A stretch of DNA of 33,129 nt from Treponema sp. (lineage in GTDB: Bacteria; Spirochaetota; Spirochaetia; Treponematales; Breznakiellaceae): positions 1 through 33,129 of the forward strand of contig JAITFY010000069.1 of NCBI GenBank assembly GCA_031281025.1, written 5' to 3'. Below the pieces are notes generated by a model, which worked only from the letters and a program-made list of their open reading frames with translations, searched no databases and was not told where the DNA came from. Both the position numbers and the translations under genes were made by a program. Of this stretch, positions 16,134-28,200 are shown in pieces; within the stretch, counting starts at the first letter, position 1, and each line of letters begins with the position of its first letter.

Positions 16134-19100
16134 ATGAGAGAATTAATAGTTTTTTTTGTCCGCCGTTTTGTTACTGTAACAATGATTATTGCAGCGGTGG
16201 TTATTGCAGCAGTTTTTTCACTTTTTAATATGCCAATTAACAGATTGCCGGAATTTTCTGTGCCAAGGGTAACTGTGGAAACACTGTACCCTGGCATGGC
16301 AGCTAACGAAATCAGGAGCATGGTGACAATCCCGATAGAGGACGGCCTTTCGGCGATAAAAGGCCTTGAAAGAATACGAAGCATTACACGGGACAATCGC
16401 TCATTTATCAGCCTGGATTTCCGCTGGGGAACCGACCCAATGGCGGCTTCTGTTCTTGTTCGCGAAGCTGTTGATACGGTTTATCCAGGCTTGCCGGAAG
16501 GTATTCGTAAACCAACGGTAACCTCAGGCAATTCCGGAGTTGAACCCCATGCAGTTATTGCTGTAAGTTCACGTAACGGGAATGCTGAATTTGCACGCAA
16601 GCTCGCCGAATACGAGATACAGGCACGCCTGCGCAGAATCGATGGCGTTGGTTCTGTCGTTATAGTTGGCGGTGAAATCCTGGAAGAGAGGTTATCCCTT
16701 GATGTTCAGAGGCTTGCCGCTCTTGGTCTTACGCCCTCTGATTTTGCAGGAATCCTTGCCCAGGAAACTGTTGACATTCCCGCAGGAAATGCCCGCGAAG
16801 GAAACATGGAGCTTGTTGTGGTAAGTTCTGGAAGACCGGATACAATTTCGTCACTTTCACAGGTAATCCTGCCCATTGGCTCCGGAACTTTTAGGGTTGA
16901 AGATGCCGGAGAACTCAGGTCTGCTGCAACGCGCAGGGAAAGCGTTTTTGTCTACAACGGAATTGAAGCAACAGCCCTGGAGATTTACCGCAGGCCGGGC
17001 GCTGATCCGCTGCGTTTATCCCGTGACATAGAAAAAACACTTGATGAAGCGGCTTCTTTTTTTTCACGTGATGCGCACATTGAGCTTGTAGCAGATTCAA
17101 CTCCCTCATTGATTAGTAGCATTACCGGTTTGCTAATATCCGCCTCTCTTAGCGTTGTGGCAGTTGTAATCGTACTGTTTTTGTTTTTACGCAGGCTTAA
17201 ACACAGCTTTCTTGCTTCCATGTCGATCCCCTTTTCAATTGCTGCGGGTATTTGCATGCTTTCCGTTACGGGAAAATCCCTGAACAGCATGAGTCTTGGC
17301 GGACTCGCCATGGGCATAAGCCTTGTTTCTGACATCAGCGTAATTGTTTTGGATCTTCTCCACAGGACTTTTGGAAAAAGGGAAACAATACCGGATTCGG
17401 ATGAAGTTGGAAACAAAGCGTTTTCGATTGCTGGTTCAAGCATAACATCCACATTAACAACTGCATTAGTTTTTATTCCGATAATCATGCTCCCTGGAGC
17501 ATTAGGCAGTATCTTTGGCGATATAACAATTGCTCTTGTTACTTCGGTAACAGCAGGATGGTTCTACGCTCAATTTTGTCTTCCTTCCCTGTATCGATTG
17601 TTCTTTGGTTCTGCGATAAATAAAAAACTAAAAAATATTAAAACTGTTTTTACAGATGGCAGTCTTGTAAAAAAATATTCAAATTTGCTTTTAAAAGTTC
17701 TTCGTCGTCCGGTTAAGTTTTTCATTTTAACCTCACTATTAAGCATAATAGGTTTTTTTACACTATTTATGCGTCCAGTTGTTTTTTTAAATCCAGACGA
17801 TGCGGAAGAAGTATGGGTTTCAGTTGTTTTTTCTCCTGGTACATTGTTGGAAAATTTGGAAAATTATGCAGGTAGTGTTTCCTGTTATATTTCAAGGCTG
17901 CCATCTGTAAAAACAGTGTATGGAAGAGCAGGTTCCGAAGAAGAAGATGTTAACCGCAGAGCAGACATCGACTACAGGAGAGAAGAACTCATCCTGCGTT
18001 GTGTGCTTGAAAAAAGAGTCAGGCCGCAGAAAGCGTTAGTTGAGATAACCGGCGCTTTGAAACAATTCGATCTGGAAAATAACCTTCCGCCGTTTTCAGT
18101 GTATTTTCCAAAAGATAGAGTTGAAGCGCTGCTTGGATTATCCGCCGCACACACGTATGTGATCATGGCAAAAGACAGGGAAGAATTAATTGAGCGAATC
18201 GAACTTGCAGAAGAAATTTTTAATGCAAAGTCAGTTGGGGCAAATTTTAGACCGCAGGGACAAAGGCCTGAATTACGTTTGTATCCTAACAGGGAGGCTG
18301 CCGCATACCTGTCAATATCAGCGTCGGAAATAGCCGAAACTTTGTACATCCTTAACGAAGGGGTTGTTGTAACAAAACTGGAAATTGAAGGCAGACCCCT
18401 TGATGTGCGTGTAACAGGGCAAAATGCAGGTTATGGCGCTTTGGCGTATAATTCCGTTCAAAGGCTGGAGCAAATTCCATTAAGAACATCTCAAGGTAGA
18501 ACAGTTTTCCTTGGCTCATTGGGCAGAATAGAGCATAAAGAAGCGGAAGCATCTCTAACACGGCTTGATCGCTCCGATGTTATTTATGCAGATATTGCAG
18601 CAGACAGGAGCAATACTAAAGCAATCAAAAGTATTGCGGAAGAATTTCCCTGGTTTACTGGAGCAGATGAATCGGTTTTTGGCCGTTATCGTAATTCATT
18701 GATCCTTTATGTTTTACTCGTATTGATACTGCTCTATTTAACAATGGGCGCTCAATTTGAATCTTTCCTGCTTCCGGTGATCCTTATGATTACAATTCCC
18801 ATTTCACTTGCCGGCGCAGGGCCTGCACTTTTATTGGCCGGTTCAATGGTCGATTCAGGCGCCATACTTGGACTTACCGTTCTTTTTGGTCTTGTTGTGA
18901 ATAACAGCCTGATTCTTTATGAGATCAGCGAAGAAAAAATGAAAGCTGGTTTTTATCCGATGCAGGCTGTTTATCGCGGAGCCAACGAACGCTTTTTGGC
19001 AATTTTAATCACAATGATAACAACCATATTCGCTTTATTGCCATTAATAATCAGTCCAATGGGAAATTCTCAAAAATCTATGGCTGCTGCCATGCTTGGA

Positions 19101-19196
19101 GGTCTTGCGGTATCAACCATACTCAGCTTATTTGTAATTCCTCCGGTTCTTGTCAGGTACTTCAAATGGAAACTAACAAGAGGAGGTTATAAATGA
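16134..19196 (+). CDS. RND efflux transporter (AcrB-like), first of a tandem pair
   Basis: This 1020-residue inner-membrane RND permease has the usual layout: TM1 near the N-terminus (VTMIIAAVVIAAVFSLF), porter loop 1 (VPRVTVETLYPGMAANEI, VEDGL-type and GVGSVVIVGG segments), TM2-6 (about 335-500), porter loop 2, and TM8-12 (about 855-1010). The proton-relay positions are atypical: in TM4, GISLVSDISVIVLD carries Ser399 then Asp400 where AcrB has Asp407-Asp408, and in TM10, GLVVNNSLILYE carries Asn923 where AcrB has Lys940. ATG 16134 is chosen over an in-frame upstream ATG at 16056 because AGGGGT lies just before it and the homologous N-terminus (MRELIVFFVRRFVTV) starts there. It overlaps the second RND gene by four bases (ATGA), as in MdtBC-type heteromeric pumps. 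Confidence 0.92.
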   Translation: MRELIVFFVRRFVTVTMIIAAVVIAAVFSLFNMPINRLPEFSVPRVTVETLYPGMAANEIRSMVTIPIEDGLSAIKGLERIRSITRDNRSFISLDFRWGTDPMAASVLVREAVDTVYPGLPEGIRKPTVTSGNSGVEPHAVIAVSSRNGNAEFARKLAEYEIQARLRRIDGVGSVVIVGGEILEERLSLDVQRLAALGLTPSDFAGILAQETVDIPAGNAREGNMELVVVSSGRPDTISSLSQVILPIGSGTFRVEDAGELRSAATRRESVFVYNGIEATALEIYRRPGADPLRLSRDIEKTLDEAASFFSRDAHIELVADSTPSLISSITGLLISASLSVVAVVIVLFLFLRRLKHSFLASMSIPFSIAAGICMLSVTGKSLNSMSLGGLAMGISLVSDISVIVLDLLHRTFGKRETIPDSDEVGNKAFSIAGSSITSTLTTALVFIPIIMLPGALGSIFGDITIALVTSVTAGWFYAQFCLPSLYRLFFGSAINKKLKNIKTVFTDGSLVKKYSNLLLKVLRRPVKFFILTSLLSIIGFFTLFMRPVVFLNPDDAEEVWVSVVFSPGTLLENLENYAGSVSCYISRLPSVKTVYGRAGSEEEDVNRRADIDYRREELILRCVLEKRVRPQKALVEITGALKQFDLENNLPPFSVYFPKDRVEALLGLSAAHTYVIMAKDREELIERIELAEEIFNAKSVGANFRPQGQRPELRLYPNREAAAYLSISASEIAETLYILNEGVVVTKLEIEGRPLDVRVTGQNAGYGALAYNSVQRLEQIPLRTSQGRTVFLGSLGRIEHKEAEASLTRLDRSDVIYADIAADRSNTKAIKSIAEEFPWFTGADESVFGRYRNSLILYVLLVLILLYLTMGAQFESFLLPVILMITIPISLAGAGPALLLAGSMVDSGAILGLTVLFGLVVNNSLILYEISEEKMKAGFYPMQAVYRGANERFLAILITMITTIFALLPLIISPMGNSQKSMAAAMLGGLAVSTILSLFVIPPVLVRYFKWKLTRGGYK

Positions 19197-22100
19197 AGTC
19201 GTTAGTTTCGTGGCTGGAAAGAAAAAAAGCCAGTCTTTGCATATTGGCAGGAATCTGTGCAGTATCGTTATTCGTCATTATTAATTCAGGTGAAACAATT
19301 AAACAAAGTACAGGAGGTTCATATGTAATACGAATTAAGCATTATGGTATTGATGCTGCAGAAATGGAAAGAAGTATTACTATTCCACTGGAAGATGCTT
19401 TTTTTCTGATTCCCGGCATCATGTCTGTTCAAAGTTCCAGTGTTAACAGTTTGTCAAGTGTTTTTGTAAGGTTTAAACCAGGAACAAAAGGACGTTATGA
19501 AGCAGTTCGTGATGCTGCACAACGGGTATACGAAACACTTCCCTCATCGGCACAAAGACCGGAGATTTTAAGTTCCAACAATTCAATTGTTCCGGTATGG
19601 TCAGCTTCCGTTATAGCAGATAACAAAATGGAAGATGTAAATGAAATTGTTTTAGCGGCGGAAATGCTTGAAAAAATTGTAAAGCCAAGACTGGAAAGTC
19701 TTGAAGGAGCAGGAGAAGTTCTTGTTTCCGGTGCAGGTTTAAAAGAAATATTTATTATTTTTGATCAGGAAAAACTAAGCCTGCTTGGTTTGCAGCCAAT
19801 GTCGGCAGCTTCTATCCTTGCAATGAACGATTCAATTTTTTCCGGCGGTTCTATTTTAATGCAAAACAGAGAGACAATAATTTCTGTGGATGGCAGGTAC
19901 GGTAAGATAAATTCGTTAGAGCCTGATTCACTTGAAAAAGCGCTTATTCCACTTGGGGACGGAAGATTTGTAGAGCTTTCAGAAATTGCCTTAATAACCG
20001 GACAGGAGCGGGAGCCCGATATACTTTCACGTTTAAACGGCAGAAGGACAGCAAGTATTGCCATCATGGGAAGGTATGGAGCAGATCTGCGTAAATTGTC
20101 TGTTGACATCAACAGGGAATTGTCCTCTCTTTCATTGCCGCTGGAATTCACCGTGTTATCTGACCTTGGAGCGGAGGAAGCCGCTGCTTTTAGATCGGTT
20201 TTAATAGCCGCATTGTTAGGCGCCATCATGGTGGCAATTGTCAGTTTTTTATTAAACAAAAACAAACATTTAAACATCTCCGGCTTTTTTTGTGCGCTGG
20301 CAATTCCATTGATTTGTCTGATTTCGGCTGCAATACTTGGCATTTTTGGCTTTTCTCTTGACAGGCTTCTGTTGGCAGGAATCGCTGCCGGAATAGGTGT
20401 TGCAATTGATGCTGTCATTCTCTGTTCTGAAAGACTGCGCAAATGTATCAATTACAATTGCGCTTCGGCGGAAATATCGTCGCTAACAAGACCGCTATTG
20501 GCAGGTGCGGCAACAACTGTAGCAGCTCTCATTCCACTTACAGCGATTGATGACAGCGGTGCAAAAATTATAGCAAACGCAATTATAGTTGTAACAATCA
20601 CGACGTTTATCCTGAGTCTTTCTTTGCTGCCTCCGCTGCTTCTTTGGAATGTAGACAAAAAACCGCAAAAAACAAAACAAACAGGGCAGTTATCCAAGCG
20701 ATTATCACATCAGTCCAGCAGAATTCTTGCTGCAACGGTAAGGTTCAGCGCCCGCTATCCGGTTGTAGTTCTGGCAGCAAGTTTAATTATTACAGTTTCT
20801 GCAGTTATTATGTTATTTGCAAAAGGTGTGGATACCGGAAGTTTTGGTTCCGAAGATTCAGTTTTTGCGCAGGTTGAATTCAGCGGAGGTTTACTTACCG
20901 AAGAAGTAGACCGGCTTCTTGCAGTTTACAGCAGGCAGCTTTTGGATCACGCAGGAATTGTAAACATCGAAGCAGGCTCGCGAACAGGATCCGGCTCTCT
21001 ACTTATTTCTTTTGATCCTAAACAAAGAAATGCTCACTCTGTCAGAGATTTAGCAAGACATATTTCCATTCCCGGCGGTTTTATTTTCTTTCATGAAAAT
21101 TCTGCTAAAGACCGGTACTGGGAAATTTTTATTTACGGAGATGAAGATCAAAAATGCCGCGAACTTGCAGAAGAATTGGCAATTATCTGTGCCGATTTTA
21201 CATTGATAAACGATGTGGTTCTGAATTTTAAACAAGGCAGTAAAAAAATGGTATTGCTGCCAAACAGGGAAAAATTTGCAGAATCGAATATTAGTTTTTC
21301 CGCTGCATCCTCAATGGCGCGATTGGGCGTTTATGGACCTGTAGCTTATAAAAGGCTAAATGCAGATGGAGAAATGGATGTAAGAATCAGAACAGCCGAT
21401 GGAAAGCAAAATGCTGTTAAACGTCAATCAAGAGAGGGTTTGCAAAATATCCTTGTCTCTAAAAGCAATGAAGATATTAATATTTCACTTTCTCTTAATT
21501 CACTTATGGATATTAGGGAAGAAACAGAACCTTCCAGTATAAGAAGATACAACCGGCGAAGATATGCTTCGATTACAATTTCTACAAAACCAATGGATCC
21601 GCGCCGTGTAAAACAGGAGCTAATCCACATGTTCAGAAAACTAGACCTGCCGCCAGGTTACTCAATTGAATTTGATCCTCAAGCAATTAAAGAGAGCGAA
21701 AGCATATCTGCTACAGTAATTTCTCTGATTATGGCAATTATTTTTTGTTACATGATAATTGCTTCGATTAACGAATCATTTTCTGTTCCATTGCTGGTTT
21801 TATCAGCCATACCGCCATCTTTGGCCATTCCTGCCATTTGGCTTGTTCTAACCGGCAGTTCATATAACTTAATCATTGCATGCGCTTTTATTGCGGTAAG
21901 CGGCATGACGATTAACGCATCTGTTCTTTGCGTAGACAGCATACTTTTAAAAGTCCAAACGGAAAATAAAAAAACTATTTTAAATGTTTATCTGGCTCTC
22001 CGAAGAAAAATGCCCGCTCTTCTTGCTACAACCGGAACAACTATAATCGGAGCAATACCATTTCTTTTTCTTACAGAGGGAGCAAATACACTGATAAGAA

Positions 22101-22210
22101 CTTTATCATTGGTAAGCGCTTTAGGAATTGCATGTTCTTTTATTTGTTCAATAACAATAATACCATCAATTTTATTTCTAACAAAAAAAACAAATCACGC
22201 TTTTGCGTGA
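19193..22210 (+). CDS. RND efflux transporter (AcrB-like), second of a tandem pair
   Basis: This 1005-residue RND permease is full length, with TM1 (LCILAGICAVSLFVII), two porter loops (AEMERSITIPLEDAFFLIPG, LEGAGEVLVSGAG; second loop about 560-850) and two 5-helix bundles. Its relay residues differ from AcrB and from its neighbour: TM4 GIGVAIDAVIL has Ile405 then Asp406 in place of Asp407-Asp408, and TM10 SGMTINASVLCVD has Asn908 in place of Lys940. The porter sequences are more divergent than in the first copy (no canonical RVTVET opening). AGGAGGT lies 5 nt upstream of ATG 19193, which overlaps the previous stop (ATGA). The stop lies in a perfect hairpin. It probably forms a hetero-oligomer with the first RND protein. 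Confidence 0.9.
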   Translation: MKSLVSWLERKKASLCILAGICAVSLFVIINSGETIKQSTGGSYVIRIKHYGIDAAEMERSITIPLEDAFFLIPGIMSVQSSSVNSLSSVFVRFKPGTKGRYEAVRDAAQRVYETLPSSAQRPEILSSNNSIVPVWSASVIADNKMEDVNEIVLAAEMLEKIVKPRLESLEGAGEVLVSGAGLKEIFIIFDQEKLSLLGLQPMSAASILAMNDSIFSGGSILMQNRETIISVDGRYGKINSLEPDSLEKALIPLGDGRFVELSEIALITGQEREPDILSRLNGRRTASIAIMGRYGADLRKLSVDINRELSSLSLPLEFTVLSDLGAEEAAAFRSVLIAALLGAIMVAIVSFLLNKNKHLNISGFFCALAIPLICLISAAILGIFGFSLDRLLLAGIAAGIGVAIDAVILCSERLRKCINYNCASAEISSLTRPLLAGAATTVAALIPLTAIDDSGAKIIANAIIVVTITTFILSLSLLPPLLLWNVDKKPQKTKQTGQLSKRLSHQSSRILAATVRFSARYPVVVLAASLIITVSAVIMLFAKGVDTGSFGSEDSVFAQVEFSGGLLTEEVDRLLAVYSRQLLDHAGIVNIEAGSRTGSGSLLISFDPKQRNAHSVRDLARHISIPGGFIFFHENSAKDRYWEIFIYGDEDQKCRELAEELAIICADFTLINDVVLNFKQGSKKMVLLPNREKFAESNISFSAASSMARLGVYGPVAYKRLNADGEMDVRIRTADGKQNAVKRQSREGLQNILVSKSNEDINISLSLNSLMDIREETEPSSIRRYNRRRYASITISTKPMDPRRVKQELIHMFRKLDLPPGYSIEFDPQAIKESESISATVISLIMAIIFCYMIIASINESFSVPLLVLSAIPPSLAIPAIWLVLTGSSYNLIIACAFIAVSGMTINASVLCVDSILLKVQTENKKTILNVYLALRRKMPALLATTGTTIIGAIPFLFLTEGANTLIRTLSLVSALGIACSFICSITIIPSILFLTKKTNHAFA

Positions 22211-22211
22211 T
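22194..22211 (+). other. Perfect stem-loop at the RND/giant-gene junction
   Basis: ATCACGC (22194-22200), loop TTTT and GCGTGAT (22205-22211) form a perfect 7-bp stem that includes the RND stop codon and ends 15 nt before the Shine-Dalgarno sequence of the giant gene. Downstream on the plus strand is an A-run, so it is not a plus-strand intrinsic terminator. On the minus strand it is followed by a U-run (complement of 22183-22190) and would stop antisense transcripts. Confidence 0.65.
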
Positions 22212-22236
22212 AAAAATCAAAACATGGGAGAAAACA

Positions 22237-25200
22237 ATGAAAAATTACCTTTTTAATAAAACTATTGCTGCATTTTTAACTTTTATTTTTATTTTAAGCT
22301 TATTTCCGTCAATAGGATTTGCTCAGTCTAATCCCTTTTTATCACATGGAGAAATTAAAGGGTTTAACAGATCCGTTATTGACAGCCATTTTAGCAGGGC
22401 AGACAGGGAAATAAATCCAGAACGCTGGTTAACGGAAGCCAGGTTTGGCATAACACAGGCAATTGCCGCATGGGAGTTAATTGCCTGTTCGTTATTTGAA
22501 AATACTTTTCAAATGGAAGAAGCGAAAAACCAAATAATAATTTGGAGTAACGAGGAGCTGGAAAAACGCTTTTCGCAGTGGTTAATTGAACGTTTTTTTG
22601 GCGACGCAGTTGAAAAAGCTGTTATGAATTTATCGCAAATGCTGGAAAATACGCAGATTAGCTATTCCTGGCATCTTGATGATGACGGCAATATACTCGT
22701 TGATGATAAAACCGGCAATCCAATGGTTATACGCCCTGATGATACAAACAGGGAATTTTCCAATGATTTACTAAGCTGGCGGAATGAAGCGGATAACAAT
22801 ATTAGAACAGCAAGTAATTCATTTGATAACGTTATGATACATTTGTATCCAGAACTATTGGCATATATTCCTTTTGAATTACGCGAATCAATGTTTGATA
22901 TAATCAACGAAACTTCATTATTATTAAACAATTCCATCAGGAGAGAATTCGAAAACATTGCCGCCAGAGAAGAAAGGATATTTACAAACAGGCGAACAAG
23001 AGATATCTGGAGTCTTAGAAGAAAAAGCGAAGATGAAGCAGCAAGGGTCTTCACAGAAAAATTAATTGCAGAAACAGAAGCTTCTGTTAAAAACGGCATT
23101 GATGAATTGAATGTCAGAATAGAACAAGCGGCTGCCGGCACTGGCGATCTTGCTCTATTAGGTGAAGAATGGCTGCGCTTGTATAAAGAGCAATTTGAAA
23201 GAGGACTAAAAGCATGGGAAGAAGCCGAAGAAAGATTCTTTATCAGGCGTATTGAATGGGAACAGGATTCGATACGGCTATTTTACGAAAGTGAAGAAAT
23301 ATGGAGCAAAGCTTTTGATCAGCTGGAAAAACAACGGGATGATTGGGAATTAAGCGCAAAGAACTTATTTGAAGCCGGCGTATTAATGTTTCAGAATATT
23401 TCTGATGACTTTAAAAAAAATATAGAGGATGCAAGAAGAGAATTTGAGCTGAATATGGCAATGCGGATAGGAGAAGGAACAACCAAAGTAAAAGCGCTGA
23501 TTGATATGTATCTTCTTTGTTCATCTGCAGCTATTTCTGCATTGGAAAATATTAATTATTGGCAAGCACAATACGGTGAAGGCGAAATAAACCCATACGA
23601 GAATGACGCTTATCAAATGTATAATTCGTATTTGGAAAAAGCTCTTGAAATACGGGAAGAAATTTTGAGTAATTATACAGAACTTTTTGGAACAGGGGCG
23701 CTAAAAGATATCCTGTCTCCTGATGTATCAAGTGCAGATTTTTATCTTGATGAATATCAAATTGCACTTATTAAAGCAAGAGCTCTTGTTCTTTATTGGG
23801 AGCGAAAAACTGCAATAGCCGAAGCAGTAAACATTTATGCAAGTGATCTTGGTGCAGGAAGAATGACAGAAGCAGAAAGCCGGCTTGCATGGGAAGAAGC
23901 AAAAGCGGTCTATAATGCGTCGATAGCTAATTACGAAAAAGAATTGAATGAGCTTAATTCAATTGGAAATGATCTTCAAAAACAGAAAGATAAATTGAAT
24001 AACCTTGTTTTGATAATGCAGCAAGAGGAAGATAAATTAAACCAGCTGCATTCTGAATATACCTCATTAATTACTATCTCTGTAGTTAACCGTGAAAGTT
24101 ATTTTTACCATGACTTTAATACAAAATATAACAACCTTGTTTTGGAATACAAATTATTCCAAATGACGGGACGTAATTCATTGTATTTTGCAGAACTGGA
24201 ATATGCAATGAAATGGGAAATTTTGGAACAAAGGGAATCGGCAGAGAAAATCCTTAATATACTTATATACGGAGAAAATGACGAACTGCTTTCTCTTCTG
24301 GAACTGGAAGAAAAAGTTTTAGAAGGGTCAGCATCAGAGGTCGATTTGAGGATACGTCTTGCTGCAATAGATCTACTAAGTTTATTTGAGGAACCGTATA
24401 GCGGCGCAGATTGGTATTCCAAAGTAAAAGGAATTTATTTGTCAGAAGATGAAAAAGCTGCTCTTTACGGAAATGGTTTGAATACCCAGCTTTATACTGA
24501 TTATTTAAACAGCTCGCAGCTGCTTCTGAATAAACGTCTTGAATATGAATTGGAAGCATTTATAAACTTCTTGATAGAGAAAGAAAAAGCGGACAACATA
24601 GAGGACGATGAACCGGATATTCCTGAATTTGCTCTATTATTCCTGGACGACATGGAAAAAGCATTTTATATTCATGAAGTTTTAACTAACTTAAAATACA
24701 GAATAGATCAGGGAAAGTCATACTATACTGATGATTACGAAGAAAATTTAATAATTGAATATTTTGTATCAGGATATTCTTTTTTTGAAAGAGACAGTTC
24801 GTTTCTTATAAACTACTATGATGATTATTTCTTAAGTATAGGTTTATTGGAATTTTTCAATGAATATTCGATTTTTAGTTACTATATCCAGGAAGAAGCG
24901 TGGCAAAAATCACTTTTTGCCATAGCAAATTTGTTTAATGAATACGGCCTGGCTGCACCGGTTAATTTATTACCCGATATCCATGATATTTGCCAGGCTA
25001 TACTTGGCAAACACGGTGATTTTGTACTAAATTCCGCTCAATTTATTCATGATTTTGATAGTTGTTTCCAGATGATGCCGCAATGGATTGAATCAGAAAT
25101 AACTAATTGGAAAAATGCATTAATTGAATATATTGCAGCTTATGCGTTTTTTATTAACATAAAACCCGAAAAGAACACAATGGCTTTAGATATTGAGCAA

Positions 25201-28200
25201 AATGTTTTAAATGATAATTACGATTCAATAATTAATGAATTAACATCTTTTTATTTTCTGGACATTATTGAAACAGAAAGGATAAACATTCTGTTAAATG
25301 ACATGTATAATGAACTACAGTTATTGTTTTATATGAACATTATTACTGAAACATGGGAAAATAATCTCCGAATCTCATTAACAAATGAAAAACATTGGCG
25401 GCAGTATTTGCCGGATGTTAATTTAACAGACTTTTCCGTACCTGCATTGGTTTCGTCATGGGAAGAAGGTTTATTGGCAGATGCTTTGTTTAATGCAGAT
25501 TATCACACAAACAGAATAAACGATTTTTATATTATTTATTCACAAAAAGAAACATCAGAAATAGAAGGAGTTGCCGGAAATTATTATAATTCATATTTTA
25601 ACAGCACTTCTATTAATAGATTTCGTGTTAACTCACTGCAATTTCATTACAAAGACTTTGCAAACGCAGCCAGATTGTATGAATTATCAATAATGTCATC
25701 TGATGAGATTAGAGTACAGATATTGGCTAAAGAAGTGGAATTAAAAGCCCAAGAGGAAGTTTATAATTCAATCAGAAATAATTACTTCCGGGAAGCTAAA
25801 GAATTTATGGAAATTGGTACTCTTTATGATGAACAATACAGTGTATTAAAAGATAAATACGATTTTATGGATCAAAAACGATTTGAATACGAAAAACAGG
25901 ATGTTATACAAAGATGGGCAAGCACAGCATATCTAAATTTAGATACTTTTGATTTGGAAAATTGCAAGGCAAAATTATTAAGGGCAGAAATTGTATTAAA
26001 TGTTCTGTCTGATCTTTACAATGACGAAACAATACGTTCAGATAATTCTGAGTATGCCGCTTTATATTCTGCATACGAACAAAGTTTTGCCAGAAGACTT
26101 AAAGTAATGAACCTTATTGAAACACTGAATTCAGAAAGTGCAAGTGAATATGCCAACAATCAACTTATTTTTATAAATTATCAAAATTCACTTAATCAAC
26201 TTGGGTATGTTAATCAGGATTATTCTGATTATTATTTACCGGAATCAAGAAACGAATGGAAAATTGAAAATATTATAACAGTAAAAAATGGACGTCTTGT
26301 TTTTTCCAGAAATGACTCTATGTTAATAACAGGAGTAAATCAATCCGAGGCGGAGACAATTGCCGGCTTTTTTAATACAAAGGCAATTCCAGAAAATGAA
26401 TTTTTCGAAATAAGCCAGTTTGATGAAGCGCTAAGGGGATTGAGCCAAAGAATGGCGGGTTATTTTTCCAATCCTGATAAATTAATAAACTGGGGTTTGG
26501 CAAGAGAATATTTGTTATATTCATTAATAAATTCAAACCAGGATTTAGGATTTTTAGAACGCTATTATATTGGATTGGAACAACTGGATAGAAACGGCTC
26601 TATGGGCAGCCAAACAGTTTCTACTGGAGTATCTTATTTAACGGCAAATACAAAAAGTTTGTATTCTGCAATAAGTGATAAAGATGTTATTATAAATTTT
26701 GAAACCATCTATAAAAATGCCTGGGATAGTTTGTCTCAGGAAGAAAAAGCAGATCTTGAATTTTATGTGATTCTTATGCTTCATGATACCAATGATTATT
26801 TTGAAGGTTTTTCTAATGTATATACTCTTTCTGCTTATAATACAGCAGTTGATTATGTTGCTGAGCGTTACAATCGTGCAAGAAAAAAAGCAAAAAATAT
26901 TTTGACTGGAGTTAACATTCCAGCATATAAAACAATGCGGGATATAAATAAAAAAATGCTGGAGAGAATTACTTCGGCTTATGAAGAAAAATTAAAATTG
27001 GTAAATAATTGGCAAAATCAATTAATGAGTATTTTATCAACTTCACAAAGCCTCGCTTTGGCATATAAAGAATCGAACGAAAGACTTATTTCTTTGGAAG
27101 GGCATGTTATTGATGGGCAAAAAATTGTTTGGGAAGATTTAAACCAGACTTTTTTGGAATCTGGTAAAATAACTGAAGAGGATATTGCTGAAATAAAAGA
27201 ATACTGGGAAACAATGACGGAAGAAAATGCAAATATGGAATTCACCAGTGTTTCCAGAGCGTTATCGGCCTTGTTTAATTGGGCAAATAACGAAGAAATT
27301 ATAAGCAAAAATACATTGGATAATTTATGGCTGCGGGATATTCAAAATCAAAAAATTAACGAAAATTATTTTATTGCTGCCGCAGACGCATATATTGCCG
27401 GAACTATTAATGCAGAAACTTTAAGAGCAGCAGCAGAGAATGCCTATGGAAAATATTCTGTCTCATTAAAAAATCATCAATACAATATGTACGCAATTAT
27501 GATGAATAATTTATCATTGTATTTGGACATCGACAATAATTTTAGTTATGTGTTTGATGCAATTGGAGAAGAAATAATTTTATTAACCGCAGCATCACTG
27601 GAAAACAGATATAACGCAGAGCTTGCAGCCAGAGAAATTGAGTGGAATCAATTAATGAAAGACATCGAAGAAAAATACTCGGAATGGCTGGATTCTGCCG
27701 CTCAAATTTTTGAAAGGGGAAGAGCCGACTGGAATGCCGGTTTCCAAAGGATGAAAGCTGCAGAAGAACAATGGTATCTGAATTTCGAAAACGAATACAA
27801 CCGTGTAGAAAATGAATGGAACGAAGCGTATTTAATAGGTCTTATGGACAAAGAAAGCTGGCTGGAAATGGCGGCTGACGCAGCAAATGAAGCTTCCACA
27901 GATGCGTTTTTATCGCTGATTGGCGCGGAAGGAGAACGTTTATCCCGCTTTGTTGACACCAGAGAACCCTTTGGTATTCGTGATGCAATCCCCGAAGCGC
28001 AAAACCTGATGAATGAGCTGCTACAGTCTTCTGGAATCGCCAGCATGGCTAATGCCTTTGGTTCCTTAAACAGTATTGCAAGTACCGCTTCTGTAAACGT
28101 ACGACGCGGTTTGGGAGGCGCTTCTACATGGGACGCTAACCTGGTTAAAACAGCTGCAGCGGACCTGGCAAGACAAGTAAACTCCGAAATCGCTGATAAC

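Noticed and set aside
19765-20451. Long minus-strand open frame (228 residues) opposite the second RND gene
   Set aside because: The plus-strand RND reading is unambiguous and the antisense translation has Ser/Ile/Pro-biased shadow composition.
22132-22236. N-terminal extension of the giant protein (35 residues)
   Set aside because: It lies within the RND gene in another frame and precedes a complete signal peptide starting at 22237.
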